Part shown: positions 1 through 5,532 of the stretch, piece by piece
Layout: the number at the start of each line of letters is the position of its first letter
Numbering within the stretch: position 1 is the stretch's first letter
Source of the DNA: JBFWIL01 sp050256015
Lineage (GTDB): Bacteria; Bacteroidota; Bacteroidia; Bacteroidales; Prolixibacteraceae
DNA length: 6,368 bases
Reading direction: 5' to 3'
NCBI GenBank assembly: GCA_050256015.1
Contig: JBFWIL010000161.1
Span: 1 to 6,368, forward strand
Made by a program: the position numbers and the translations under genes
The notes under the pieces: model-generated
Told to the model about the DNA's origin: nothing
What the model saw: the letters and a program-made list of their open reading frames with translations, nothing else
The model's database searches: none

Positions 1-1095
1 GGCTGGGACGAAGTGGTGGCTATAACCAATGCAGTACAGGTAAATGAACATGGTGATACCATGTTCAACCTGATTCGCAGCAACCGGGATGCCGACTACC
101 CCTGGCTGGGGGTTTTGATCGGTTCTTCGGTTATCGGATTCTGGTACTGGTGTACGGACCAGTATATTGTGCAGCGTGTTCTGTCGGGAAAAAATGAAGG
201 AGAAGCCCGGCGGGGAACCATTTTTGGAGCTTATCTGAAGCTTACCCCCGTGTTTCTGTTTATGATCCCCGGTATGATTGCCTTTGCCATGGCTCAGAAA
301 GGGGTCGTGATCAATGGCGAAACGTTTGCCCTGTCTTCTTCGGATGCGGCCTTTCCCACCCTGGTGGCCAGACTGCTGCCTGCCGGGGTGAAGGGACTGG
401 TGGTTTGCGGAATATTGGCAGCCCTGATGAGTTCACTGGCTTCCCTGTTCAATTCTTCGTCTATGCTGTTTACCATAGACTTTTACAAGAAGTACCGGCC
501 CCGGGCTTCTGAGGAAAAGCTGGTTCGTGTGGGACGTATGGCAACCGTGGTTGTGGTTATCCTGGGGATTTTATGGATCCCGATTATGCGCAGCATCGGT
601 AATGTATTGTATAATTATCTGCAGGATGTGCAGTCGGTTCTTGCTCCCGGCATTGCCGCGGCTTTCCTGCTTGGAATTGTATCTGCCAGGCCGACTCCCA
701 AAGGGGGGATGTGGGGTATGATTGCCGGTTTTATCATCGGTATTACGCGGCTGGGGGCAAAAGTGCTTTATTCTACCATGGCCGGAAATGCCGGTTACAC
801 AGATGTTAAGCTTTGGGCTGCAGAGCATGGGGTAAGCAACTTGTTTTATACACTTTTTTATGAGGTTAACTGGCTGTTTTTCAGCGGTGGAATGCTGGTC
901 TTCTGCATGCTGGTCATCATGGTGGTCAGCCGGTTTACCAAGTCTGCTCCGGAAGTCCAGATTGAAGGACTTACCTTCGGTTCTTCCACGGCTACCCAGC
1001 GTGCGGCAAGCCGTGCCAGCTGGAACCGCTGGGATGTGATTCATTCGGTGATTATTCTTGGACTTACGGCTGCTTTTTATATTTATTTCTGGTAA
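1..1095 (+). CDS. Sodium/solute symporter (SSS family), probable L-arabinose transporter, 5'-truncated
   Basis: The reading frame is open from base 1 (first residues GWDEVV) and ends at a TAA, so the start lies outside the window. The 364 visible codons are the C-terminal part; family members of this type are about 530-570 residues, so some 180-200 N-terminal residues are missing. It is an integral inner-membrane protein with about eight visible hydrophobic segments. SSS landmarks are the segment ending YWCTDQYIVQRVL with the following GEARRG loop, the lysine of GAYLKL (which I recall aligning with the sugar-contacting Lys294 of vSGLT), and AALMSSLAS (bases 421-447), matching the sodium-site Ala-x-x-Ser-Ser. 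It uses the Na+ gradient to import solute. The substrate is inferred from araD-araB 78 bases downstream on the same strand; another monosaccharide is possible. Its G+C content is visibly higher than that of araD and araB. Confidence 0.93.
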   Translation, partial: GWDEVVAITNAVQVNEHGDTMFNLIRSNRDADYPWLGVLIGSSVIGFWYWCTDQYIVQRVLSGKNEGEARRGTIFGAYLKLTPVFLFMIPGMIAFAMAQKGVVINGETFALSSSDAAFPTLVARLLPAGVKGLVVCGILAALMSSLASLFNSSSMLFTIDFYKKYRPRASEEKLVRVGRMATVVVVILGILWIPIMRSIGNVLYNYLQDVQSVLAPGIAAAFLLGIVSARPTPKGGMWGMIAGFIIGITRLGAKVLYSTMAGNAGYTDVKLWAAEHGVSNLFYTLFYEVNWLFFSGGMLVFCMLVIMVVSRFTKSAPEVQIEGLTFGSSTATQRAASRASWNRWDVIHSVIILGLTAAFYIYFW

Positions 1096-1110
1096 AATGT
1101 TCTGAGTCTG

Positions 1111-1141
1111 CTTTGTTCCGGTGAGCTATGCCGGGACAGGG
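1111..1141 (+). repeat. Hairpin in the transporter-araD gap
   Basis: Bases 1111-1121 can pair with 1131-1141, giving 11 consecutive pairs including three G-T wobbles around a 9-base loop, with a solid CCGG/CCGG core. No T-tract follows, so it does not look like an intrinsic terminator. An RNA processing or stability element between transporter and araD is possible. It sits where base composition drops, so it may also be a leftover of a gene-order junction. The function is unknown. Confidence 0.3.
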
Positions 1142-1173
1142 CAAGGATCAGCTTGAATAAAATTGCTGTAATT

Positions 1174-1857
1174 ATGCTTGAGAGATTAAAAGAAGATGTT
1201 TGTCAGGCCAACCTGGATCTGGTGAAACACGGACTGGTCATCTTTACCTGGGGAAATGTAAGCGGCATCGACAGGGAAAAAGGATTCGTCGTGATTAAAC
1301 CAAGCGGCATTTCGTATGATGGAATGAAACCTGCCGATATGGTTGTACTGGATTTGGATGGAAAGATTGTTGAAGGAAATTATAAACCATCTTCCGATAC
1401 GCCAACGCACCTGGTATTATACAAGAATTTTAAAAATATAGGTGGTATTGTACATACTCATTCTGAATGGGCCACAAGCTGGGCACAGGCAGGAATGGGT
1501 ATTCCTGCTGTTGGGACAACACATGCCGATTATTTTTACGGAGAAATTCCCTGTACACGTTCAATGACTGATGATGAAATAAAAGGTGCTTATGAACTGG
1601 AAACAGGAAGGGTGATTGTCGAATGCTTTGATCGTTTGAACCCGGATGAGGTGCCGGGCGTACTGGTCAATAATCATGCTCCTTTTTCCTGGGGAACTGA
1701 TGCTCATAATGCCGTACACAATGCGGTGGTGCTCGAAGAAGTTGCCAAAATGACATTCCGTTCATTCCAACTGAATCCGGCAACTAAGATGTCGCAGCAG
1801 TTATTGGATAAACATTTTTTACGTAAACATGGAAAAGATGCTTATTACGGACAATAA
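1174..1857 (+). CDS. araD: L-ribulose-5-phosphate 4-epimerase
   Basis: A cytoplasmic class II aldolase/adducin-family zinc enzyme that converts L-ribulose 5-phosphate to D-xylulose 5-phosphate, the last arabinose-specific step. From the ATG at 1174 it has 227 residues, close to E. coli AraD (231). Motifs in this numbering are TWGNVSG near 25-31, SSDTPTH with the expected catalytic Asp75, the zinc pair H94/H96 in VHTHSEW, the third zinc histidine H168 in VNNHAPF, and the C-terminal AYYGQ with Tyr225, equivalent to E. coli Tyr229. All expected active-site residues are present. The frame also allows a TTG start at 1153, with AAGGA five bases before it, adding seven residues. I prefer 1174 because the family begins with MLE at this point. 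It ends in tandem TAA TAA, and araB starts 17 bases later, so the two are surely co-transcribed. Confidence 0.96.
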   Translation: MLERLKEDVCQANLDLVKHGLVIFTWGNVSGIDREKGFVVIKPSGISYDGMKPADMVVLDLDGKIVEGNYKPSSDTPTHLVLYKNFKNIGGIVHTHSEWATSWAQAGMGIPAVGTTHADYFYGEIPCTRSMTDDEIKGAYELETGRVIVECFDRLNPDEVPGVLVNNHAPFSWGTDAHNAVHNAVVLEEVAKMTFRSFQLNPATKMSQQLLDKHFLRKHGKDAYYGQ

Positions 1858-1874
1858 TAAACGAATGATATAAA

Positions 1875-3548
1875 ATGACGCAATCTAAATATACAATTGG
1901 TCTGGACTATGGATCGGATTCTGTCCGCTCTCTTATTGTCAATGTTGAGACAGGAGAAGAAGTTGCTAGCGAGGTTTTTGAATACCCGCGGTGGAAAAAG
2001 GGGATGTATTGTGACCCGGAGAAAAATCAATTCCGGCAGCACCCTAAAGATTACCTGGAAGGGCTGGAATATACTATCATCGAGGCCCTAAAGCAGGCTC
2101 CTGCAAGTGTTGCCGAAAATGTAGTCGGCATTTCGGTGGATACAACCGGATCAACTCCTGTGGCTGTTGATGAAAAAGGAACACCTTTGTCGCTGACCCC
2201 GGGATTTGAGGAAAATCCTAATGCTATGTTTGTGTTATGGAAAGACCATACCGCCGTTGAGGAAGCTAATGAAATTAATGAACTGGCACATAAATGGAAA
2301 ATTGATTTTACCAGATACGAAGGTGGAATCTATTCTTCTGAATGGTTCTGGGCAAAAATTTTACATATTAGCCGGGAAGATGCGGCTGTTTTAAGGGCCG
2401 CTTACACCTGGGTGGAACATTGTGACTGGATACCTGCTGTACTTACAGGAAATACCCGTCCTGCAATATTGAAGAGGAGTCGTTGTGCAGCCGGTCATAA
2501 GGCAATGTGGCATGAGGCATTTGGAGGCCTGCCTTCGGAAGAATTTTTAACTTCTCTTGATCCGGTTTTGAGTGGGGTGAGAGACCGGATGTACAAGGAA
2601 ACGTATACCTGCGATGTTGCTGTTGGTAACCTTACAAAAGAGTGGGCCGAAAAATTGGGACTTTCCTCCGGCGTCGTTGTCGGCGTTGGGGCTTTTGATG
2701 CTCATCTGGGAGCCATTGGCGGTGAAATTAAACCCTATTATTTAAGTAAAGTAATGGGCACATCAACCTGCGATATGTTGGTTGCCCCGATGGAAGAAGT
2801 AGGTCACAGACTGGTCGCCGGTATTTGCGGACAGGTTGATGGGTCTGTCGTCCCGGGTATGTTGGGAATGGAAGCCGGCCAATCAGCTTTTGGCGATGTT
2901 TATGCCTGGTTTAAAAAGGTATTAATATGGCCTGCCGAACAAATATTAGCTAAGTCGACTATCGTGGATGAAACAATCCGGAAGAAACTGGTTGCAGAAA
3001 TTTCGGATAAAATGATTGTCGGACTTTCTGAAGCTGCAGCAGAAATTCCCATTTCGGAGAGTGGTGTTTGGGCTGTTGATTGGATGAACGGACGCCGCAC
3101 TCCTGATGCCAACCAAAAATTGAAAGGTGCTATTGCCGGCTTGAATCTTGCTACTGATGCTCCCCGAATATTTCGGGCTTTGGTTGAGGCAACGGCTTTT
3201 GGTTCAAAAGCAATTGTTGACCGCTTTATTCGTGAAGGTATCCGTATTGACGGGGTGATTGCACTTGGAGGGGTGGCTAAAAAATCACCGCTGGTTATGC
3301 AAATTGTTTGCGATGTATTAAATATGCCAATCAAAGTAGCGCGGTCGGAGCAAGCCTGTGCGCTAGGGGCGGCAATGGCTGCAACCGTTGCTGCCGGGGT
3401 ATATGCTTCAACTAAAGAAGCTCAGGCGAAAATGGGAGGCGGTTTTGAAACAGAATATTTCCCTATTCCCGAAAATGTTGGCAAATATCAGGTTATCTAT
3501 GAAAAGTACCTTAAACTTGGAAAATTTATTGAAAACGAATTGACCTGA
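1875..3548 (+). CDS. araB: L-ribulokinase (FGGY carbohydrate kinase)
   Basis: A cytoplasmic kinase that phosphorylates L-ribulose with ATP to L-ribulose 5-phosphate, the substrate of the AraD encoded just upstream. The 557 residues fit full-length ribulokinases (E. coli 566). The N-terminal FGGY domain (about 5-290) has the phosphate loop GLDYGSDSVR (9-18), SVDTTGSTP (87-95), WKDH (122-125), HCDWIP (182-187) and RSRCAAGHKAMWHE (201-214). The catalytic-base aspartate is D275 in GAFDAH. The C-terminal domain (about 291-505) has MGTSTCDM (294-301), GMEAGQSAFGD (331-341), DWMNGRRTPDAN (402-413), ALGG (463-466) and the ATP-side QACALGAAMAA (493-503). The combination of GHKAMWHE, GQSAFGD and DWMNGRRTP points to ribulokinase rather than xylulokinase or glycerol kinase. 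The ATG follows an A-rich stretch without Shine-Dalgarno sequence. The gene is intact and ends with TGA 53 bases before a terminator hairpin. Confidence 0.97.
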   Translation: MTQSKYTIGLDYGSDSVRSLIVNVETGEEVASEVFEYPRWKKGMYCDPEKNQFRQHPKDYLEGLEYTIIEALKQAPASVAENVVGISVDTTGSTPVAVDEKGTPLSLTPGFEENPNAMFVLWKDHTAVEEANEINELAHKWKIDFTRYEGGIYSSEWFWAKILHISREDAAVLRAAYTWVEHCDWIPAVLTGNTRPAILKRSRCAAGHKAMWHEAFGGLPSEEFLTSLDPVLSGVRDRMYKETYTCDVAVGNLTKEWAEKLGLSSGVVVGVGAFDAHLGAIGGEIKPYYLSKVMGTSTCDMLVAPMEEVGHRLVAGICGQVDGSVVPGMLGMEAGQSAFGDVYAWFKKVLIWPAEQILAKSTIVDETIRKKLVAEISDKMIVGLSEAAAEIPISESGVWAVDWMNGRRTPDANQKLKGAIAGLNLATDAPRIFRALVEATAFGSKAIVDRFIREGIRIDGVIALGGVAKKSPLVMQIVCDVLNMPIKVARSEQACALGAAMAATVAAGVYASTKEAQAKMGGGFETEYFPIPENVGKYQVIYEKYLKLGKFIENELT

Positions 3549-3566
3549 TCTAATTTCTTACGTTTA
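3540..3566 (+). promoter_or_regulatory. Weak candidate promoter for the metallophosphoesterase gene
   Basis: TTG at 3540-3542, overlapping the end of araB, and TACGTTTA at 3559-3566 resemble the Bacteroidota -33 (TTG) and -7 (TAnnTTTG) elements. The last base differs (A for G), and the spacing of 16 is shorter than the usual 19 or so. It is the only plausible + strand promoter I see before the ATG at 3627. Transcription from it would have to cross the terminator hairpin at 3602-3626. Confidence 0.2.
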
Positions 3567-3601
3567 TTTTTCAAAGCATTTTCACAAAAAAATGATAAAT
3601 T

Positions 3602-3626
3602 GCCCGGATAAAAACCGGGCTTTTTT
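3602..3626 (+). terminator. Intrinsic terminator of the araD-araB transcript
   Basis: A perfect 6-bp all-G/C stem, GCCCGG (3602-3607) with CCGGGC (3615-3620), encloses a 7-base A-rich loop and is followed at once by six T residues (3621-3626). This is a canonical Rho-independent terminator 53 bases after the araB stop. The next base, 3627, is the A of the following gene's ATG, so terminator and start codon are directly fused. Confidence 0.88.
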
Positions 3627-4532
3627 ATGTACGATATTATTGGCGATGTGCACGGGCAGGCTGGTCTTTTGAAAGAACTGCTGCGAAAATTGGGGTATGA
3701 CTGTAAGAATGGAGTTTTTTCCCATCCGGAAAGAAAAGCCATTTTTGTTGGCGATTTTATTAACCGCGGTCCGAAGCCCCGGGAAACCATCAGGCTGGTC
3801 CGCGATATGGCAGAAGCAGACAGGGCGCTGGTCATCCTTGGAAATCATGAAATCAATGCCATTTATTACAGCTTATTGGACAATAAGGGTAAACATCTCA
3901 GCAAACGCTGGTCGCGTCTGCGCCTGGATCTGGATTCAACCCTTCGTGATTTTGCCGGCAATACAGGAGAGTGGAACAGCCATGTCGGCTGGATGCGATG
4001 TCTGCCGATGTTCCTGGATCTTGGAAAAATCCGTGTGGCTCATGCCTGTTGGCGGGATGAAAACATGTTGCTTCTGAAAACGCATCTTTCCGGACAAAAG
4101 CTAAAGCGTTCTTTTTTGAAACAGGTGGGGAAGAATAATTCGGCCCTGTCCCGGGCATTCTGGGAAACCTGCAAAGGGATCGATTTTCAGCTTCCCCGGG
4201 ATTTGCTGGTGTATGACCACAAAGGCCTGCCGCATCGTTCCTTTCGTTCCAAATGGTGGCTGAATCCGTCCGGAATGAGCTTCCGGGAACTTTCTTTTGA
4301 AAGCCGGTTTGAATTGCCAGATTACACCATTCCCCCGGAAATTGTGCCTGAATGGGATCCGTATTCCCCGGAAGATCCGATTGTGTTTTTCGGGCATTAC
4401 TGCATGAAGAACGGTCCGCGCATTGTTTCGGATAACCTGTGCTGTCTGGATTCCTGTGTGAGCCGCAAAGGGGCACTGTCGGCTTATCGCTGGCAGGGAG
4501 AAGAGAAACTCCTTCCGCAAAATCTGTTTTGA
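3627..4532 (+). CDS. Metallophosphoesterase of the PPP/ApaH-like superfamily
   Basis: The 301-residue cytoplasmic protein carries the ordered motifs of dinuclear-metal phosphoesterases: GDVHGQ (6-11), GDFINRGP (42-49), GNHE (72-75), AHACW (138-142) and FGHY (255-258). Expected metal ligands D7, H9, D43, N73, H139 and H257 and the catalytic H74 are all there. The second motif reads GDFINRG where the family normally has GD-x-V/I-DRG, so the aspartate that supports the catalytic histidine is Asn46 here. The nearest characterised relatives are diadenosine tetraphosphatases and serine/threonine phosphatases; the substrate cannot be read from sequence. The start at 3627 is forced, because GDVHG begins at residue 6 and no in-frame start lies closer. 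That ATG follows the araB terminator's T-tract with no leader of its own. No link to arabinose metabolism is evident, and G+C is higher than in araB. Confidence 0.9.
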   Translation: MYDIIGDVHGQAGLLKELLRKLGYDCKNGVFSHPERKAIFVGDFINRGPKPRETIRLVRDMAEADRALVILGNHEINAIYYSLLDNKGKHLSKRWSRLRLDLDSTLRDFAGNTGEWNSHVGWMRCLPMFLDLGKIRVAHACWRDENMLLLKTHLSGQKLKRSFLKQVGKNNSALSRAFWETCKGIDFQLPRDLLVYDHKGLPHRSFRSKWWLNPSGMSFRELSFESRFELPDYTIPPEIVPEWDPYSPEDPIVFFGHYCMKNGPRIVSDNLCCLDSCVSRKGALSAYRWQGEEKLLPQNLF

Positions 4533-4572
4533 TCGGGTCAGTATTTATTTTTTATTTTTTAAGTCCGGGCTA

Positions 4573-4602
4573 TTGCAGGGAAAAAAAGAAAACTTATCTT
4601 TG
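4573..4602 (+). promoter_or_regulatory. Bacteroidota-type promoter of tRNA-Asp
   Basis: TTG at 4573-4575 and TATCTTTG at 4595-4602 are separated by exactly 19 bases. This is a full match to the primary sigma factor consensus of this phylum (TTG, about 19 bases, TAnnTTTG). Transcription should begin a few bases after 4602, roughly 4606-4610, giving a 5' leader of nearly 40 bases that RNase P would remove. A T-rich run (about 4542-4560) lies upstream and could act like an UP element. Confidence 0.82.
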
Positions 4603-4646
4603 CAGTGCCTTTTGAAAATAGCACTACATAAGGCTTACAACAAAAC

Positions 4647-4720
4647 GGTGCGGTAGTTCAGCTGGTTAGAATATCGGCCTGTCACGCCGGGGGTCGCGGG
4701 TTCGAATCCCGTCCGCACCG
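4647..4720 (+). tRNA. tRNA-Asp (anticodon GUC)
   Basis: A complete 74-base cloverleaf can be folded. The acceptor stem is GGTGCGG (4647-4653) with CCGCACC (4713-4719). The D stem is GTTC/GAAT (4656-4659/4669-4672), and the anticodon stem is TCGGC/GCCGG (4674-4678/4686-4690). The anticodon loop CTGTCAC has GTC at 4681-4683. A 5-base variable loop precedes the T stem GCGGG/CCCGT with loop TTCGAAT (4701-4707). The discriminator base is G4720, as expected for tRNA-Asp, and the identity bases G34-U35-C36 are present. CCA is not encoded (CTT follows), so the end must be added after transcription. Confidence 0.97.
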
Positions 4721-4724
4721 CTTT

Positions 4725-4775
4725 CCAAACAGGTAACAAATCTTGCGATAAGGCGTTGATTTGTTACCTGTTTGG
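4725..4775. repeat. 18-bp perfect inverted repeat directly after tRNA-Asp
   Basis: CCAAACAGGTAACAAATC (4725-4742) is followed by a 15-base loop and its exact reverse complement (4758-4775), starting four bases after the tRNA discriminator. In RNA it would be a very stable hairpin. Neither side carries a T-tract, so it is not a standard Rho-independent terminator. It could define the tRNA precursor 3' end, end transcription in another way, or be a recombination or element remnant. The symmetry is certain, the role is not. Confidence 0.85.
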
Positions 4776-4919
4776 TTCAGTAGAAATATATCGTTTGAGG
4801 TTGCAAAAAATTAGATTTTGTAATCTGAAAAAATGAGTAGCGTGAAAGTAAATCCGGAAGCTGTCCTATATTTTTGTATAAGAAAAAATCTGACCTGAAT
4901 ACATAAGCAATCGCTTTAA

Positions 4920-4951
4920 TAATGCTGGTTTGTCGACCCGTGTCAGCATTA
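4920..4951. repeat. Short inverted repeat in the spacer
   Basis: TAATGCTG (4920-4927) and CAGCATTA (4944-4951) are perfect 8-bp reverse complements around a 16-base loop that itself contains the palindrome GTCGAC (4932-4937). No T-tract follows on either strand. It could be a hairpin in a read-through RNA or a protein-binding dyad. Confidence 0.4.
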
Positions 4952-4987
4952 AATACTATTGAACAAACCATTTATCCGTTTGGATAT

Positions 4988-5035
4988 AACAATCGGACCG
5001 TTTTATTTTTAAGCCTAAAATACGGTCCTATTGTT
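4988..5035. repeat. Imperfect inverted repeat, possible bidirectional terminator
   Basis: The 14-base arms 4988-5001 and 5022-5035 pair at 13 positions (AACAAT and GGACCGT against ACGGTCC and ATTGTT) with a single C/T mismatch. TTTA/TAAA inside the loop may add four more pairs. Short T-rich sequence follows on the + side (TTGTTTCTT, 5031-5039). On the - side it begins 43 bases after the DUF3127 stop. Its position between convergent transcription units suggests a shared terminator, but the T-tracts are weak. Confidence 0.4.
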
Positions 5036-5077
5036 TCTTGCAGATACGGAGGATTGATTCACAACCGATCCTGGGAT

Positions 5078-5440
5078 TTAAAAGGGAAGATCATTTCCGC
5101 TGTCTTCCGGTTCCGGGGGAATATCTCCCGGCTGAAAATCAGGCGGAAAATTTTCGGGTGTCTCCTTGTTTACCGGCTCCACCTTCCAGGCGTTGATGTT
5201 GTGATACCATCTTCCGTTGTATTCTCTTGATTCTACCGAAAACGACACGTTGACTTCCGTTCCCGGAGTCATTCCGTCCAGCAGGTTTAGTTTGTCATTG
5301 AACAGGGTAAAACAGATCTGCCGGGGGAACTGCTCCCCCGCAATTTCAATGACAAATTCACGTTTTCTCCATTCGTTTCCGGCCTTGCTTACTCCGGAAA
5401 CCGGTTCGAGAATACGGCTAATTTTTCCTTTGATTTCCAT
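5078..5440 (-). CDS. DUF3127 family protein with SSB-like acidic C-terminal tail
   Basis: A 120-residue protein that I recognise as the DUF3127 family, found mostly in Bacteroidota and without an established function to my knowledge. Residues 1-88 are the conserved, beta-rich core, beginning MEIKGKISRI, with KREFVIEI (26-33), FPRQICFTLFND (38-49) and HNINAWKVEP (80-89). This pattern suggests an OB-like barrel. A Pro/Glu-rich linker follows (about 90-112), then the tail DSGNDLPF (113-120). Core, flexible linker and terminal acidic tip ending in a hydrophobic Pro-Phe copy the layout of bacterial single-stranded DNA-binding protein, whose end is typically DDDIPF. A nucleic-acid-binding or SSB-partner role is inference. 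No signal peptide or membrane segment is seen. The upstream fkpA-like gene has its own terminator, so this gene probably uses the promoter seen at 5446-5475. Confidence 0.9.
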   Translation of the reverse strand: MEIKGKISRILEPVSGVSKAGNEWRKREFVIEIAGEQFPRQICFTLFNDKLNLLDGMTPGTEVNVSFSVESREYNGRWYHNINAWKVEPVNKETPENFPPDFQPGDIPPEPEDSGNDLPF

Positions 5441-5445
5441 GTGTG

Positions 5446-5475
5446 CAAAGTTTTATTCTTTATTATAGCGTTCAA
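5446..5475 (-). promoter_or_regulatory. Candidate promoter of the DUF3127 gene
   Basis: Reading the - strand, TTG (5475-5473) and AAACTTTG (5453-5446) are separated by 19 bases. That is the Bacteroidota -33/-7 layout, with only the first base of TAnnTTTG differing. It lies just past the fkpA-like gene's terminator and only five bases before the DUF3127 ATG (5440-5438). The transcript would then be leaderless or nearly so. Confidence 0.42.
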
Positions 5476-5478
5476 TAT

Positions 5479-5508
5479 AAAAAAATACCCCGGCAATAAC
5501 AGCCGGGG
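5479..5508 (-). terminator. Intrinsic terminator of the FKBP operon
   Basis: On the - strand CCCCGGC (5508-5502) pairs perfectly with GCCGGGG (5494-5488) around a 7-base loop. It is followed by TA and seven T residues (5485-5479). It lies 24 bases after the FKBP stop codon and separates that gene from DUF3127. Confidence 0.9.
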
Positions 5509-5532
5509 AACATCATTGTGCTTATTTTGAGC

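Larger units (their letters stand above)
4721..5077. other. Non-coding spacer between tRNA-Asp and the DUF3127 gene
   Basis: This 357-base A+T-rich stretch separates convergent genes. It contains the perfect inverted repeat at 4725-4775, a shorter inverted repeat at 4920-4951 and an imperfect one at 4988-5035. A lone TATTTTTG (4869-4876) matches the -7 consensus but has no TTG at the right distance. I see no credible coding sequence: the open frames here have no recognisable motif or start context. No known RNA gene other than the tRNA was recognised. Confidence 0.7.

Noticed and set aside
571..1044. 157-codon - strand open frame opposite the transporter
   Set aside because: Antisense shadow of a membrane protein gene, with no coherent protein features.
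1153..1173. TTG start for araD seven codons upstream, with AAGGA before it
   Set aside because: Family members begin with the MLE encoded at 1174, giving the usual length, and Bacteroidota do not depend on Shine-Dalgarno sites. Kept as an alternative only.
3898..4476. 192-codon - strand open frame opposite the phosphoesterase
   Set aside because: It is a shadow of a G+C-rich real gene with complete catalytic motifs. Its translation is rich in Pro, Ser and Cys without family features.
4496..4511. GGAG/CTCC hairpin near the end of the phosphoesterase as its terminator
   Set aside because: The stem is only four pairs, lies within the coding sequence, and the T-rich run comes about 30 bases later, so it does not form a terminator.
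4777..4971. 64-codon - strand open frame in the spacer
   Set aside because: No motif, no promoter match, composition typical of chance A+T-rich sequence, and it covers an inverted repeat.
4721..5077. Integrated element or attachment site next to tRNA-Asp
   Set aside because: There is no direct repeat of the tRNA 3' end in the window and no integrase. Only the inverted repeat is notable, and it is reported separately.
4922..5230. 102-codon + strand open frame
   Set aside because: It is antisense to much of the DUF3127 gene, begins inside an inverted repeat and shows no recognisable motif.
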